The position numbers were made by a program, and so were the translations under genes. This document shows, one piece after another, positions 41,482 through 52,011 of a DNA stretch of 64,000 nucleotides. This stretch comes from Corynebacterium sanguinis. Its GTDB lineage: Bacteria; Actinomycetota; Actinomycetes; Mycobacteriales; Mycobacteriaceae. The notes beneath the pieces were generated by a model. It saw nothing but the letters and a program-made list of their open reading frames with translations, was not told the DNA's origin and searched no databases. How positions within the stretch are numbered: position 1 is the first letter of the stretch; every line of letters starts with the position of its first letter. The stretch lies in assembly GCF_007641235.1 (NCBI RefSeq), contig NZ_CP038157.1, positions 1,860,001 through 1,924,000 on the forward strand. The letters are read 5' to 3'.

Positions 41482-42164
41482 CTCACTCCCCCAATCAGAG
41501 CTGCCAGTGCGAGGGATTGCGCTCCTGTCAGGTCAACGTCGTCGGGGGCGAGCGCCATATTGCCTGAATTCAGAGTGTCCACGATGCCGTTGAGGAGTGA
41601 TGAGGGTAATTGTCGCCTGAGCTCAGCGATCAGAGTCTCCATTTCCTCATGGGTGGGATTAGTTTCTCCCAGCTTCCGCCAGAGTTCGACGCAGCGGTGA
41701 GTGGCCGTGACACACGTCGCGTCGCGGATGTTGCGTCGCAATTGTTCCCACGTTGCCTCTGTAGCAACGCCGGCGAGTGCCATGAGATCCAGCGAATCGA
41801 GCTCCTGTCCAAGCAAAGCCCCATCCTCAATAATGTTGCGGAGGTCTCGACGGATATCAGCAGGCACTCCGACATCTGTCTGGGACAAAGCAATCAACCG
41901 ATCCCGCTGCGATAAGAGTGTCGCGATGCGTTCCTCGATCAAATTCAGCGCCCGCCCGACGGCACCCGGTTGCTTTATCTGGTTTACCGGAACCCCGGCA
42001 TCCACCAAAGCGCGAGCACGCAGAATGGCTGCCACATCCGAGAGGGAGTAGTCCCTGTAGTTCGCACCCGTACGCTTCGGCTCATCCACAGCACCCGTTG
42101 TGTGCAGGTAGCGAATCGCCCGCACCGAGCACCCGGCTGCGTGGGCGACATCCGATATCCTCAT
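41478..42164 (-). CDS. MerR-family transcriptional regulator
   Basis: A 228-residue regulator with an N-terminal MerR winged helix (RISDVAHAAGCSVRAIRYLHTTG, then RDYSLSDVAAIL) and a longer C-terminal helical sensor region without the Cys pattern of metal sensors. I chose the ATG at 42164 because a promoter-like region sits immediately before it; a GTG at 42179 would lie inside that promoter. It overlaps the downstream membrane-protein gene by four bases and probably controls it and the amidotransferase gene. Inducer unknown. Confidence 0.85.
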   Translation of the reverse strand: MRISDVAHAAGCSVRAIRYLHTTGAVDEPKRTGANYRDYSLSDVAAILRARALVDAGVPVNQIKQPGAVGRALNLIEERIATLLSQRDRLIALSQTDVGVPADIRRDLRNIIEDGALLGQELDSLDLMALAGVATEATWEQLRRNIRDATCVTATHRCVELWRKLGETNPTHEEMETLIAELRRQLPSSLLNGIVDTLNSGNMALAPDDVDLTGAQSLALAALIGGVR

Positions 42165-42170
42165 GCCCCT

Positions 42171-42201
42171 AGTGTCCACTATGACACCGTGTCAGGGTCA
42201 A
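42171..42201 (-). promoter_or_regulatory. MerR-type promoter with 19-bp spacer and dyad
   Basis: On the minus strand TTGACC (42196-42201) and GACACT (42171-42176) are separated by 19 bases, the long spacer typical of MerR-controlled promoters. The spacer holds the dyad TGACAC-C-GTGTCA (42182-42194). The ATG follows the -10 after 6 nt, so the transcript would be leaderless. Predicted autoregulated promoter. Confidence 0.55.
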
Positions 42202-42204
42202 CTC

Positions 42205-43575
42205 CTAGTTTCGGAAACCGTGCACGGGCGCTGGAATGAAGCCGCCGCGCCGGATAAATGCCTCGTTGCCGACGCTGCTCACTGGAATCACCGGGGCGTA
42301 GCCCAGCAGACCACCGAAGTTCACTTCATCGCCGGGAACCGTTCCCGGGACGGGGATAAGACGTGCAGCGGTCGTCTTATGGTTCATCACACCGATTGCG
42401 GCTTCATCTGCGATCATTCCCGCAATAAGTTCGGCGGATGTGTCACCGGGGATGGCAACCATGTCGAAACCGACCGAGCAGATCGACGTCATCGCCTCGA
42501 GCTTGTCCATCGAGATGGAGCCCGCCCGCACCGCGTCGATCATGCCCTGATCCTCCGAGACAGGGACGAAAGATCCGGAGAGACCGCCGACGCGCGAGCA
42601 GGCCATCATTCCACCTTTCTTCACGGCGTCGTTCAGCAGCGCGAGCGCAGCGGTCGTTCCGTGGGTTCCAACCTGGTCCAAACCCATCCGCTCGAGGATG
42701 TGGGCGACGGAATCGCCAATCTCTGCGGTGGGGGCGAGGGAGAGGTCCACGATGCCGAAGGGCACACCCAGACGTTTCGAGGCCAATGTTCCCACCAGCT
42801 GTCCGGCGCGCGTGATCTTGAACGCCGCCTTCTTGATTTCCTCGGCCACCTCGTTGAGACTGGCACCCTCAAGTGAGCCGATCGCATGGTCGACGACACC
42901 GGGCCCGGAAACACCCACCGATACCACCGTGTCCGGCTCCTCGATACCGTGGAAGGCCCCCGCCATGAAGGGGTTGTCTCCCACCGCGTTGGCGAAGACG
43001 ACGAGCTTGGCACAGGCAATGGAGGATTCCTCGGCCGTTAGTTCCGCAGCCTGTTTGACCACCTGACCCATCTGGGCCACAGCGTCCATGTTGATGCCCG
43101 CGCGCGAGGTGGCCACGTTGACCGATCCACACACATTGCTCGTCGTAGCTAAGGCCTCCGGTATCGAGGCGATAAGGCGGCGATCGGATTCCGTCATGCC
43201 TTTCTCCACGAGGGAGGAGTAGCCTCCGACGAAGTTCACGCCCAGTGCGGCGGCGGCGCGGTCAAGTGAGGCGGCGATGTCGGCGGGATTGCCATCGAGC
43301 TCCGCTGCCACGAGCGAGATGGGGGAGACCGAGATGCGCTTGTTTACGATCGGTATACCCAGTTCACGCTCGATGCCCTCGCACACCTCAACCAGGCGTG
43401 CCGCGCGCTCGGTGACACGGTCGTAGACTGCCTCGGCGGTAGCGGACATCGTCGCGCGTGCACACCCGATCAGGGAGATCCCCATGGTCACGGTGCGGAT
43501 GTAGAGTCGGTAATCCTCGATCATCGCAATCACGTCGAGGATGCGGCGGGCCTTGAAGTCAATGTCTGATGCCAC
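42205..43575 (-). CDS. PFL-family protein (UPF0210, DUF711)
   Basis: A 456-residue protein of the PFL/DUF711 family, distantly related to pyruvate formate-lyase-like proteins but of unknown reaction. Recognisable features are [27 protein letters not shown] start ([19 protein letters not shown]), [11 protein letters not shown] near 160 and [20 protein letters not shown] end ([14 protein letters not shown]). It is almost always found directly after an ACT-domain gene, as here (4-base gap), so the two probably act together. Confidence 0.85.
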   Translation of the reverse strand: MASDIDFKARRILDVIAMIEDYRLYIRTVTMGISLIGCARATMSATAEAVYDRVTERAARLVEVCEGIERELGIPIVNKRISVSPISLVAAELDGNPADIAASLDRAAAALGVNFVGGYSSLVEKGMTESDRRLIASIPEALATTSNVCGSVNVATSRAGINMDAVAQMGQVVKQAAELTAEESSIACAKLVVFANAVGDNPFMAGAFHGIEEPDTVVSVGVSGPGVVDHAIGSLEGASLNEVAEEIKKAAFKITRAGQLVGTLASKRLGVPFGIVDLSLAPTAEIGDSVAHILERMGLDQVGTHGTTAALALLNDAVKKGGMMACSRVGGLSGSFVPVSEDQGMIDAVRAGSISMDKLEAMTSICSVGFDMVAIPGDTSAELIAGMIADEAAIGVMNHKTTAARLIPVPGTVPGDEVNFGGLLGYAPVIPVSSVGNEAFIRRGGFIPAPVHGFRN

Positions 43576-43579
43576 GGCG

Positions 43580-43849
43580 CTACACCTCGTTCATTGCGGT
43601 GAATAGTTCCTCTGACTGAATGCGCACCACGACACCGAGTCGCTCGCCGTTGGCGGAAAGGTGCGCCTGGAGATCCCCCATGTCAATCTCGCCCTCGGGC
43701 AGTGCAACCCGCATGATCATGGTGAAGAAGTCATCCATCAGGGTCTGGGAGACGTCGACGATGTTCAGGCCCCGTTCCGCGGCGGCGTTGGCGACACCGG
43801 CGATGATTCCGACCCGGTCCCGTCCGGTCGTGGTGATGATTGCGTGCAT
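43580..43849 (-). CDS. ACT-domain protein (UPF0237)
   Basis: An 89-residue single ACT domain, beginning [23 protein letters not shown] domains bind amino acids or related small molecules; this stand-alone type is related to the GcvR-like ligand-binding modules. The ATG at 43849 gives the usual family length; an upstream start at 43879 does not. It is followed after 4 bases by the PFL-family gene, its standard neighbour. Confidence 0.88.
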   Translation of the reverse strand: MHAIITTTGRDRVGIIAGVANAAAERGLNIVDVSQTLMDDFFTMIMRVALPEGEIDMGDLQAHLSANGERLGVVVRIQSEELFTAMNEV

Positions 43850-43856
43850 GTATGTG

Positions 43857-43862
43857 AGTGTA
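43857..43862 (-). promoter_or_regulatory. -10 element of the ACT-PFL operon (leaderless)
   Basis: On the minus strand TACACT, the same hexamer as in the gapA promoter, ends 7 nt before the ATG at 43849. The transcript would begin at the start codon. No ribosome site is present. Confidence 0.5.
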
Positions 43863-43888
43863 GAACCCCACCCCGACACGCCACCGAG

Positions 43889-44617
43889 CTACCCGGTATG
43901 AGAGCAGAATTCAACGAATCGCCGGAGTATCTCGTTTGACCACGTAGCATCCACGCTGGGCAATGCGGCGACAATGGTGTCGTACTCCGTTAGCGGGAAG
44001 TAGCCGTAGTCGTAGAAGAAGTCCATCCGCGTGCGCATCGCTGCAGCGTCCATCTCCGCGTGGAATTGCGTGGCCCAGACGCGATCGCCGTAGCGAACCA
44101 TCTGCACCGGGCAGGTCGGGCCGCCAGCGAGTACCTCGAGTGAGTCCGGCAGGATCTCCGGGTTCTCCGTGTGCCCGGTCAACACCGTGAAAGTATCGGG
44201 GAAGTCTTCAAGGAGCGGGTCCGTGCTGGCTGGAGCGGCAAGCGTGACGACGCTCGGCCCCGAGACTTCCGGTGCGGAATGACCGACCGTACCGCCGAGT
44301 TCGGCGACGAGCCAGCTAATGCCGAAGCAGACAAAGAAAACGGGAAGGCCGCAGTGGAGGATCCCCGACAGCTCACGGTGGACGTGTTCTTGCCACACGT
44401 CGTATTCAGGCGCGGTGACATTGAGTGAGCTGCCACCCACAACCACTCCGTCAACAGCGTCGAGAGAACCGATCGGGGTGTTGGCATCACTGATCACCCG
44501 CATCTCCAGGTCCCGTTCGCGAAGTCCGGTTGCCTTGAGGACGTCGTTAAATTCGGCGCGCGCGACCTGGGGGCCGAGCTCACCGGTGCGCAAGGAAACA
44601 AGGAGAATGCGTGCCAT
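43889..44617 (-). CDS. Class I glutamine amidotransferase-like protein (copy 2)
   Basis: A 242-residue protein with the amidotransferase Cys in FVCFGISW near 95 and the His-Glu pair in ATQFHAEM near 187. It stands alone without a synthetase domain. AGGA 8 bases before 44617 supports this start over the ATG at 44626. It lies 24 bases after acnR; an acn-acnR-amidotransferase order is also found in C. glutamicum. It is a divergent relative of the protein at 38690-39424. Confidence 0.87.
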   Translation of the reverse strand: MARILLVSLRTGELGPQVARAEFNDVLKATGLRERDLEMRVISDANTPIGSLDAVDGVVVGGSSLNVTAPEYDVWQEHVHRELSGILHCGLPVFFVCFGISWLVAELGGTVGHSAPEVSGPSVVTLAAPASTDPLLEDFPDTFTVLTGHTENPEILPDSLEVLAGGPTCPVQMVRYGDRVWATQFHAEMDAAAMRTRMDFFYDYGYFPLTEYDTIVAALPSVDATWSNEILRRFVEFCSHTG

Positions 44618-44641
44618 GGGCGACATCCTATACCGCTCTGT

Positions 44642-45209
44642 CTACTCCCGGTGCGCCGGGGTCCGTACCGACTGTTCCACCAGATCGAGAATTGCTTCCA
44701 GCCGGTCGGCGGGAACGCCTGCGGCCAACTTGATGATCAGCCCCTCGAAAACGGTGGTGAGGTATTCCTGAATCACGTCGGGAGAGACGTCGTCACGCAT
44801 GAGCGCGTTGTCCTCCAGGCGTTGACGCAGAGCATCGTCGAGCACAACCTGATGGGTTCGCCACCGTATCTCGAAATCTAGGGTCAGTACGCAACCTGCG
44901 CACGATTTCGGAACGTGTGATGAACCAGTCGTTGGAGTCCGGGTTGCGCACGATTCTGCGCATCACCTCAATCAAGCCGTGCTGTGCGACAACCTCCGCT
45001 TGGCGGGCTGCATCCTCGGCGGCGATGGCGAGGAACAGCTCCTCCTTGTCCCTGAAGTGGTGGAAGATCGCACCCCGGGTCTTGCCGGTCGCTTTCTCGA
45101 GCCGTGACACCGTGGCCCCCTCGTAGCCGTAGCGTGCGAAACACAACCGAGCGGACTCAATGATTTCCTGGCGACGACGCGACAATTCGTTGTCGCTGAT
45201 AATCGGCAT
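44642..45209 (-). pseudogene. acnR: Aconitase repressor AcnR, frameshifted by one base
   Basis: TetR-family repressor that in C. glutamicum represses acn. The first frame (from ATG 45209, GGAG in front) has the helix-turn-helix GATVSRLEKATGKTRGAIFHHF and runs to LRTDPRFR. There the frame changes: from 44869 a second frame reads IRWRTHQVVLDDAL and continues to 44642. Dropping one base at about 44870 restores a 188-residue protein, the same length as C. glutamicum AcnR and alignable throughout. In the sequence as given, translation would leave the ligand-binding domain early after about 112 native residues. Confidence 0.85.
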
Positions 45210-45309
45210 GCGTGCTCCGTTCACATATCGGCATGAGGGGAGAAGAAAGGAGGCCACCCGCCCATCCGGCAGGAGACCCCCTGTGTGACCTAATGGTCAA
45301 ATGATGGTG

Positions 45310-48102
<2,793 letters not shown>

Positions 48103-48116
48103 TTCTCGTCGTTAAA

Positions 48117-48144
48117 CCAATGTGAGTCAAATACGACCCATTGG
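48117..48144 (-). promoter_or_regulatory. Inverted repeat in the acn upstream region
   Basis: CCAATG (48117-48122) and CATTGG (48139-48144) form an inverted repeat with 16 bases between, 15 to 42 bases before the acn ATG. A TTGACC and other AT-rich hexamers are nearby, but no convincing promoter. The dyad resembles an operator; the binding protein is unknown. I do not see the AcnR-type CAGnAC dyad known from C. glutamicum. Confidence 0.3.
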
Positions 48145-48388
48145 GGTGGTCAATGCCTATCTTAGGGGCACAGTCCACCTCTCGGCGCTTATATTAACCC
48201 AACGGCTGCAAGGTTTACGCACTGAGCGCGTGCTTCGGCACTGGCAGCGACACACAACCGGGGGTAGGGGAGTAGGCGTCGACACGCCGGGGCGCCCTTA
48301 TCCTCGGCGCAGGACACAGCGCTGGGATAATGGCGAGCGCACCTGCGCCCGTGGCGGCGCGTCGTTACTGCCGTTAGGAGGCCGCCGA

Positions 48389-48868
48389 ATGATTCCCGCG
48401 GACACGGATATGGAGTCGTTGCGCTCGCAGCTCCTCGACGACGGCATCGCCTTCGGCACCGACAATCCCGTCAACCCCGGGCTCGAGGCAGCGCTTCACG
48501 ACGCCCTCAGCAACGCCGACACCACAGCCATCGACCCCGTCGGGGTGGTCGTGCTGGAAACGACTCCGCTGCAGCCGGCGGACCTGCGCGACGTCGCCCA
48601 GGACCTCGTGCTGAACACCCCTTTCGAGACGGTGATCATCCGCACCCCGCATGCTGCGTCCGCGGTCAGTGAGCACCTCACGCGCCACCAGATTGAGACG
48701 GCGCAGCGCGCCATGGTCGCGGAGCCGGACTACCCGGCGGGCCTGCGCCTCTTCATCGACACCGCGCAGTCGACCTCCTGGAACTGGGCCCTCATCGCGC
48801 TCGCGGTGATCATCGGCCTCGCTGTTGTGGCCGGCATTTCCGCCCTTCAGGCGCGGGTCAAGGCTTAA
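48389..48868 (+). CDS. Rv1476-like single-pass membrane protein (DUF6676-type)
   Basis: A 159-residue protein with a soluble N-terminal region of about 125 residues and one membrane segment near the C-terminus (WALIALAVIIGLAVVAGISAL). TAGGAGG 7 bases before the ATG at 48389 defines the start. In mycobacteria and corynebacteria a protein of this type always lies between acn and the NlpC/P60 gene, as here. It may help activate the cell-wall hydrolase, but this is inference from position. Confidence 0.8.
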   Translation: MIPADTDMESLRSQLLDDGIAFGTDNPVNPGLEAALHDALSNADTTAIDPVGVVVLETTPLQPADLRDVAQDLVLNTPFETVIIRTPHAASAVSEHLTRHQIETAQRAMVAEPDYPAGLRLFIDTAQSTSWNWALIALAVIIGLAVVAGISALQARVKA

Positions 48869-48895
48869 GACTTCACCAAACTATTACAGGGTGGG

Positions 48896-48911
48896 TGTGA
48901 CTAATGTCACT
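48896..48911. promoter_or_regulatory. GlxR-like binding site
   Basis: TGTGACTAATGTCACT fits the GlxR (CRP-type) consensus TGTGA-N6-TCACA at nine of ten fixed positions. It lies 28 bases after the membrane-protein gene and about 430 bases before the NlpC/P60 start. Confidence 0.55.
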
Positions 48912-49328
48912 CCGCTCTTAGGCGTGTCGCGTTCACGCTGGGTAGTGCGCCCTTGGGTCACGTTATAAACCTTGACGCCTGTGAAAGTTGGTAAAGGTTG
49001 TGCAACAGATTGATTAAGTGGCGTATGGTTTCATTGTCGGCTCGCGAGTCGGATTTAACTTCAATCTCACCATCAATCACATCAGCTACACGCGGTGTTT
49101 TTAGTACGGGCATGTGGGGAAGCACGCCAAACACTAGCGATGGCCGGGAGTAGAAGGGCGATCAGTCTTGCGGATCGGCTTAAGTAGTCAGTCAATAGTC
49201 AACGCGTGTCCAGCCCCTAGCCTTGTCTAGTCAACAAGGCCGATGGGGTGAGGCCGGTGTGGGCCCTGTTCGGTTTCTCAGCGCCTCGCAACCGTGCCTC
49301 GTCGCGACGCGCGCCGTGAGGAGCCCTT
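48912..49328 (+). other. Long leader region of the NlpC/P60 gene
   Basis: About 415 bases without a coding frame between the GlxR-like site and the hydrolase gene. A possible -10 TATGGT is near 49024-49029, which would leave a leader close to 295 nt. Near its end, GCCTTGT (49220-49226) pairs with ACAAGGC (49234-49240), enclosed by CCCC (49214-49217) and GGGG (49245-49248). The octamer TAGTCAAC occurs twice. A long structured leader at an NlpC/P60 gene is where actinobacteria often carry a c-di-AMP (ydaO) riboswitch, but I could not fit that consensus. Confidence 0.4.
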
Positions 49329-50930
49329 GTGGATACCCATGCCACTGGCATCCGACGACGCTGGTCGCATCTCACGACCCGCATCGTTGCATGCTCGACC
49401 ACCATGTCCTTGTTGTGTGCGGCGGGTGCCGTTGTGCAACCCGCGGCACAGGCGCAAGAGCAGAGCGCCTCGTCGCTCGTCGCCGCCATCTCGTCTGCCC
49501 AAGCCCGCATCGATTCTCTCGACGTCACCATTGGAGACCTCACCGAGAGCGTCAACCAAGCGCTCGTCGATCTTTACGACGCCCAGGCGGCCGCAGAGCA
49601 GGCCCGACGCGGCGCCGAGGAGGCGCAGCGTCGCCTGACGCAGTCGCAGGCCGACGTCGACGCGGCACGCGCGGAGCTCGAATCACTGACCCGCACCCAG
49701 TACCGCAACGGCGGCAGCCCGTCTCCGCTCGCCGGCTTGGGAAGCAGCGATGCGCAGCGCGATCTGCTCGACCGCTCCATGTTCCTGCGCCAACAGATTG
49801 AGGAGAAGCAGGCGAAGCTCGACAGCGTCGAGCGGGCCCGCACAGAAGCTGCCAACGAGGAGTCCCGCCTGCGCCTCGCCTCCGAGCACGCCGAGAGCAC
49901 CGCCCAGGCCGCGGCCGACGCCGAGAGCCAGGCGCGCTCCACTCTGGAGACAAACCAGGCCGAGCTCGACGTTCGCCTCGCCGAGCGCGACAGCGCCGTC
50001 GAGCAGCACAAGGCCTCCCAGGAGCAGTTGGCGCAGGTTAGGCCCGAGGCCGCGGCAGAGCCCGCCACCGAACCCGCCGCTGAACCAGCCACCGCGCCCG
50101 CCACCGAGCGTGTCGACGCCCAAACTCTCAGCGAGCTGGAAAGCGCGGTCGAAGACACCGTAGAAACCACCGTGGCGGAGATTGCCCCCGACGCGCCGGC
50201 CCCGAGCGAGGAGCAGGTAACCCAGGCGGTGGAAACCGCGCTGACCCTCTACGGCGGTGACGCGTCGGCAAGCGAGGACCTGTCATCCCAGGCGGCGTCG
50301 ATCGCCGCGGCGGCCGCTCTTGTCGGCTCCTCGCAGGCGGCGCACGGCGGGTTTGAGAACCCGTACGGAAGCAGTAGCAGCGAGCTCATCGCCGCGTTTT
50401 CCAGCGGCCTGTCCTCCGTGCTGTCCCCGGATGTGTCGTCGGCTCCCAGCCCGGATGTGTCCTCCGTGCTGCCGGACGTGCCGACGGCGGAGGAAGTGTC
50501 CAGCAACATCGCCGATAATCTCCCGGCCGCCCCGAACTCCTCGAAGGTGGAGACCGTAATCGCGCGTGCGATGGCGACGGTCGGAACCCCCTATGTGTGG
50601 GGAGGCGGTGACGCCAACGGCCCCACCTACGGCGTTAACGGGGGCAGCATCAAGGGCTTCGATTGTTCTGGGCTCGTCCTCTACGCCTTCGCGGGCGTGG
50701 GTATCTCGCTGCCGCACTACACCGGCTACCAGTACCAACGCGGCACCCAGGTCGACCCCAGCCAGGCACAACGCGGCGATCTGCTGTTCTGGGGCAACAA
50801 CGGTGACAGCCACGTCGCCATCTACCTCGGCGATGGCACGATGATCGAGGCCCCGTCGGCGGGCCAGACCGTGCGCGTCTCCCCAGTGCGCTGGTCGGGT
50901 ATGTCCCCGAAAGCCGTGCGCCTGCTCTAA
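49329..50930 (+). CDS. Secreted NlpC/P60 peptidoglycan endopeptidase
   Basis: A 533-residue cell-wall hydrolase, probably cutting peptide stems during division (RipA-like group). It starts at a GTG with GAGGAG in front. A signal peptide (about 1-42, cleaved after AQA) is followed by a long coiled coil (about 48-235), an Ala/Pro/Glu-rich linker with repeated EPA units (about 245-265), a Ser-rich region, and the NlpC/P60 domain with FDCSGLV (catalytic Cys near 447) and SHVAIYLG (His near 494). Order with the preceding membrane protein and acn matches mycobacteria. Confidence 0.92.
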   Translation: MDTHATGIRRRWSHLTTRIVACSTTMSLLCAAGAVVQPAAQAQEQSASSLVAAISSAQARIDSLDVTIGDLTESVNQALVDLYDAQAAAEQARRGAEEAQRRLTQSQADVDAARAELESLTRTQYRNGGSPSPLAGLGSSDAQRDLLDRSMFLRQQIEEKQAKLDSVERARTEAANEESRLRLASEHAESTAQAAADAESQARSTLETNQAELDVRLAERDSAVEQHKASQEQLAQVRPEAAAEPATEPAAEPATAPATERVDAQTLSELESAVEDTVETTVAEIAPDAPAPSEEQVTQAVETALTLYGGDASASEDLSSQAASIAAAAALVGSSQAAHGGFENPYGSSSSELIAAFSSGLSSVLSPDVSSAPSPDVSSVLPDVPTAEEVSSNIADNLPAAPNSSKVETVIARAMATVGTPYVWGGGDANGPTYGVNGGSIKGFDCSGLVLYAFAGVGISLPHYTGYQYQRGTQVDPSQAQRGDLLFWGNNGDSHVAIYLGDGTMIEAPSAGQTVRVSPVRWSGMSPKAVRLL

Positions 50931-50933
50931 CAT
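50928..50933 (+). promoter_or_regulatory. Candidate -10 element for hemH on an upstream stop codon
   Basis: TAACAT begins with the TAA stop codon of the NlpC/P60 gene and ends 7 nt before the hemH ATG, giving a possible leaderless transcript. Confidence 0.4.
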
Positions 50934-50940
50934 CAGGTAC

Positions 50941-52011
50941 ATGGCATTGAACGACTACGACGCACTCCTCGTTCTTTCCTTCGGTGGACCCGAAGGGGAG
51001 GACGAGGTTATTCCTTTTCTTGAGAACGTAACCCGCGGGCGCGGCATCCCCCGCGAGCGCCTCGCTGAGGTGGGCGAGCATTACTTCCACTTCGGTGGGG
51101 TCAGCCCAATCAACCAGCAGAACCGCGAGATCATCGCCAACATCGAGAAGGAACTGGCCGCCCGCGGCCACGACCTGCCGGTCTACTTCGGCAACCGCAA
51201 CTGGCACCCGATGGCCGAGGATACGGCCAAGGAGATCCAGGCCGCCGGGCACAAGCGCGTGCTGGTGTTCGCCACCTCCGCGTGGGGCGGCTACTCCGCC
51301 TGCCGCCAGTACGACGAGGACATCCTGCGCCTGCGCGAGATCACACCGGAGATCGAGTACACCAAGCTGTGGCAGTTCTACGGCCACCCCGCCTTCGTCG
51401 AGCTGATGGCGCGGCCGACGCGCGCCGCGTGGGAGGCCGCTGACCAGTCGGTTTCCCGCGTGCTGTTCACCGCGCACTCGGTGCCCAACGCCGCTGACGA
51501 CTCCTCGGGCGGGCCGAAGGACCCCAACCTGTACTCCCGCCAGGTCGCAGAGGCCTCCCGCCTCGTCGCCGAGGCCGCGGGCATTTCCGACTACGAGGTC
51601 GTCTGGCAGTCGCGCTCCGGCAACCCCGCCACCCCGTGGCTTGAGCCCGACGTTGTCGACCGCTCCCTCGAGCTGGGCAAGGAGGGTGTCAAGCACATCG
51701 TGTGCGTCCCGATCGGGTTCATCACCGACCACATGGAAGTGGTGTGGGACCTCGACACCGAGCTCAAGGACGATTGCGCCGAAGCGGGCATTACGGTGGA
51801 TCGCGTTCCCACCGTCGGTCTCGAGCCGGGGTTCGCCTCAATGGTGGTGGACATCGCCGAAAACGTCACCCAGAAGGAAAAGCCCGCCACCTTGTCAGAG
51901 GTCACGGTCCAGGGCTGCACGGTCAACGGCTCGCCGTGCGCGCCGGATTGCTGCATGATGCAGCGCCCGGGCATGCCGGCGCCGAGTCACCCGCAGAACC
52001 CGGTGGTCTAG
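50941..52011 (+). CDS. hemH: Coproporphyrin/protoporphyrin ferrochelatase
   Basis: Inserts iron into the porphyrin in heme synthesis; in actinobacteria the natural substrate is coproporphyrin III (CpfC). The 356-residue protein has LVLSFGGPEG at the start, the conserved FTAHSVPN near 178-185 and the acidic residues of the metal site. Its C-terminal extension QGCTVNGSPCAPDCCM has the Cys cluster that ligates a [2Fe-2S] centre in actinobacterial ferrochelatases. It converges with the next gene, sharing four bases. Confidence 0.95.
   Translation: MALNDYDALLVLSFGGPEGEDEVIPFLENVTRGRGIPRERLAEVGEHYFHFGGVSPINQQNREIIANIEKELAARGHDLPVYFGNRNWHPMAEDTAKEIQAAGHKRVLVFATSAWGGYSACRQYDEDILRLREITPEIEYTKLWQFYGHPAFVELMARPTRAAWEAADQSVSRVLFTAHSVPNAADDSSGGPKDPNLYSRQVAEASRLVAEAAGISDYEVVWQSRSGNPATPWLEPDVVDRSLELGKEGVKHIVCVPIGFITDHMEVVWDLDTELKDDCAEAGITVDRVPTVGLEPGFASMVVDIAENVTQKEKPATLSEVTVQGCTVNGSPCAPDCCMMQRPGMPAPSHPQNPVV

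Noticed and set aside
42164..42179. GTG at 42179 as the MerR-gene start
   Set aside because: It would lie between the predicted -10 and the spacer of the promoter; the ATG at 42164 gives the normal MerR N-terminus.
48912..49328. Definite ydaO (c-di-AMP) riboswitch
   Set aside because: Only a GGGGTGA element, a strong hairpin and a partial CAGCTA match were found and not in the expected order, so I list it as a possibility to test rather than as a feature.
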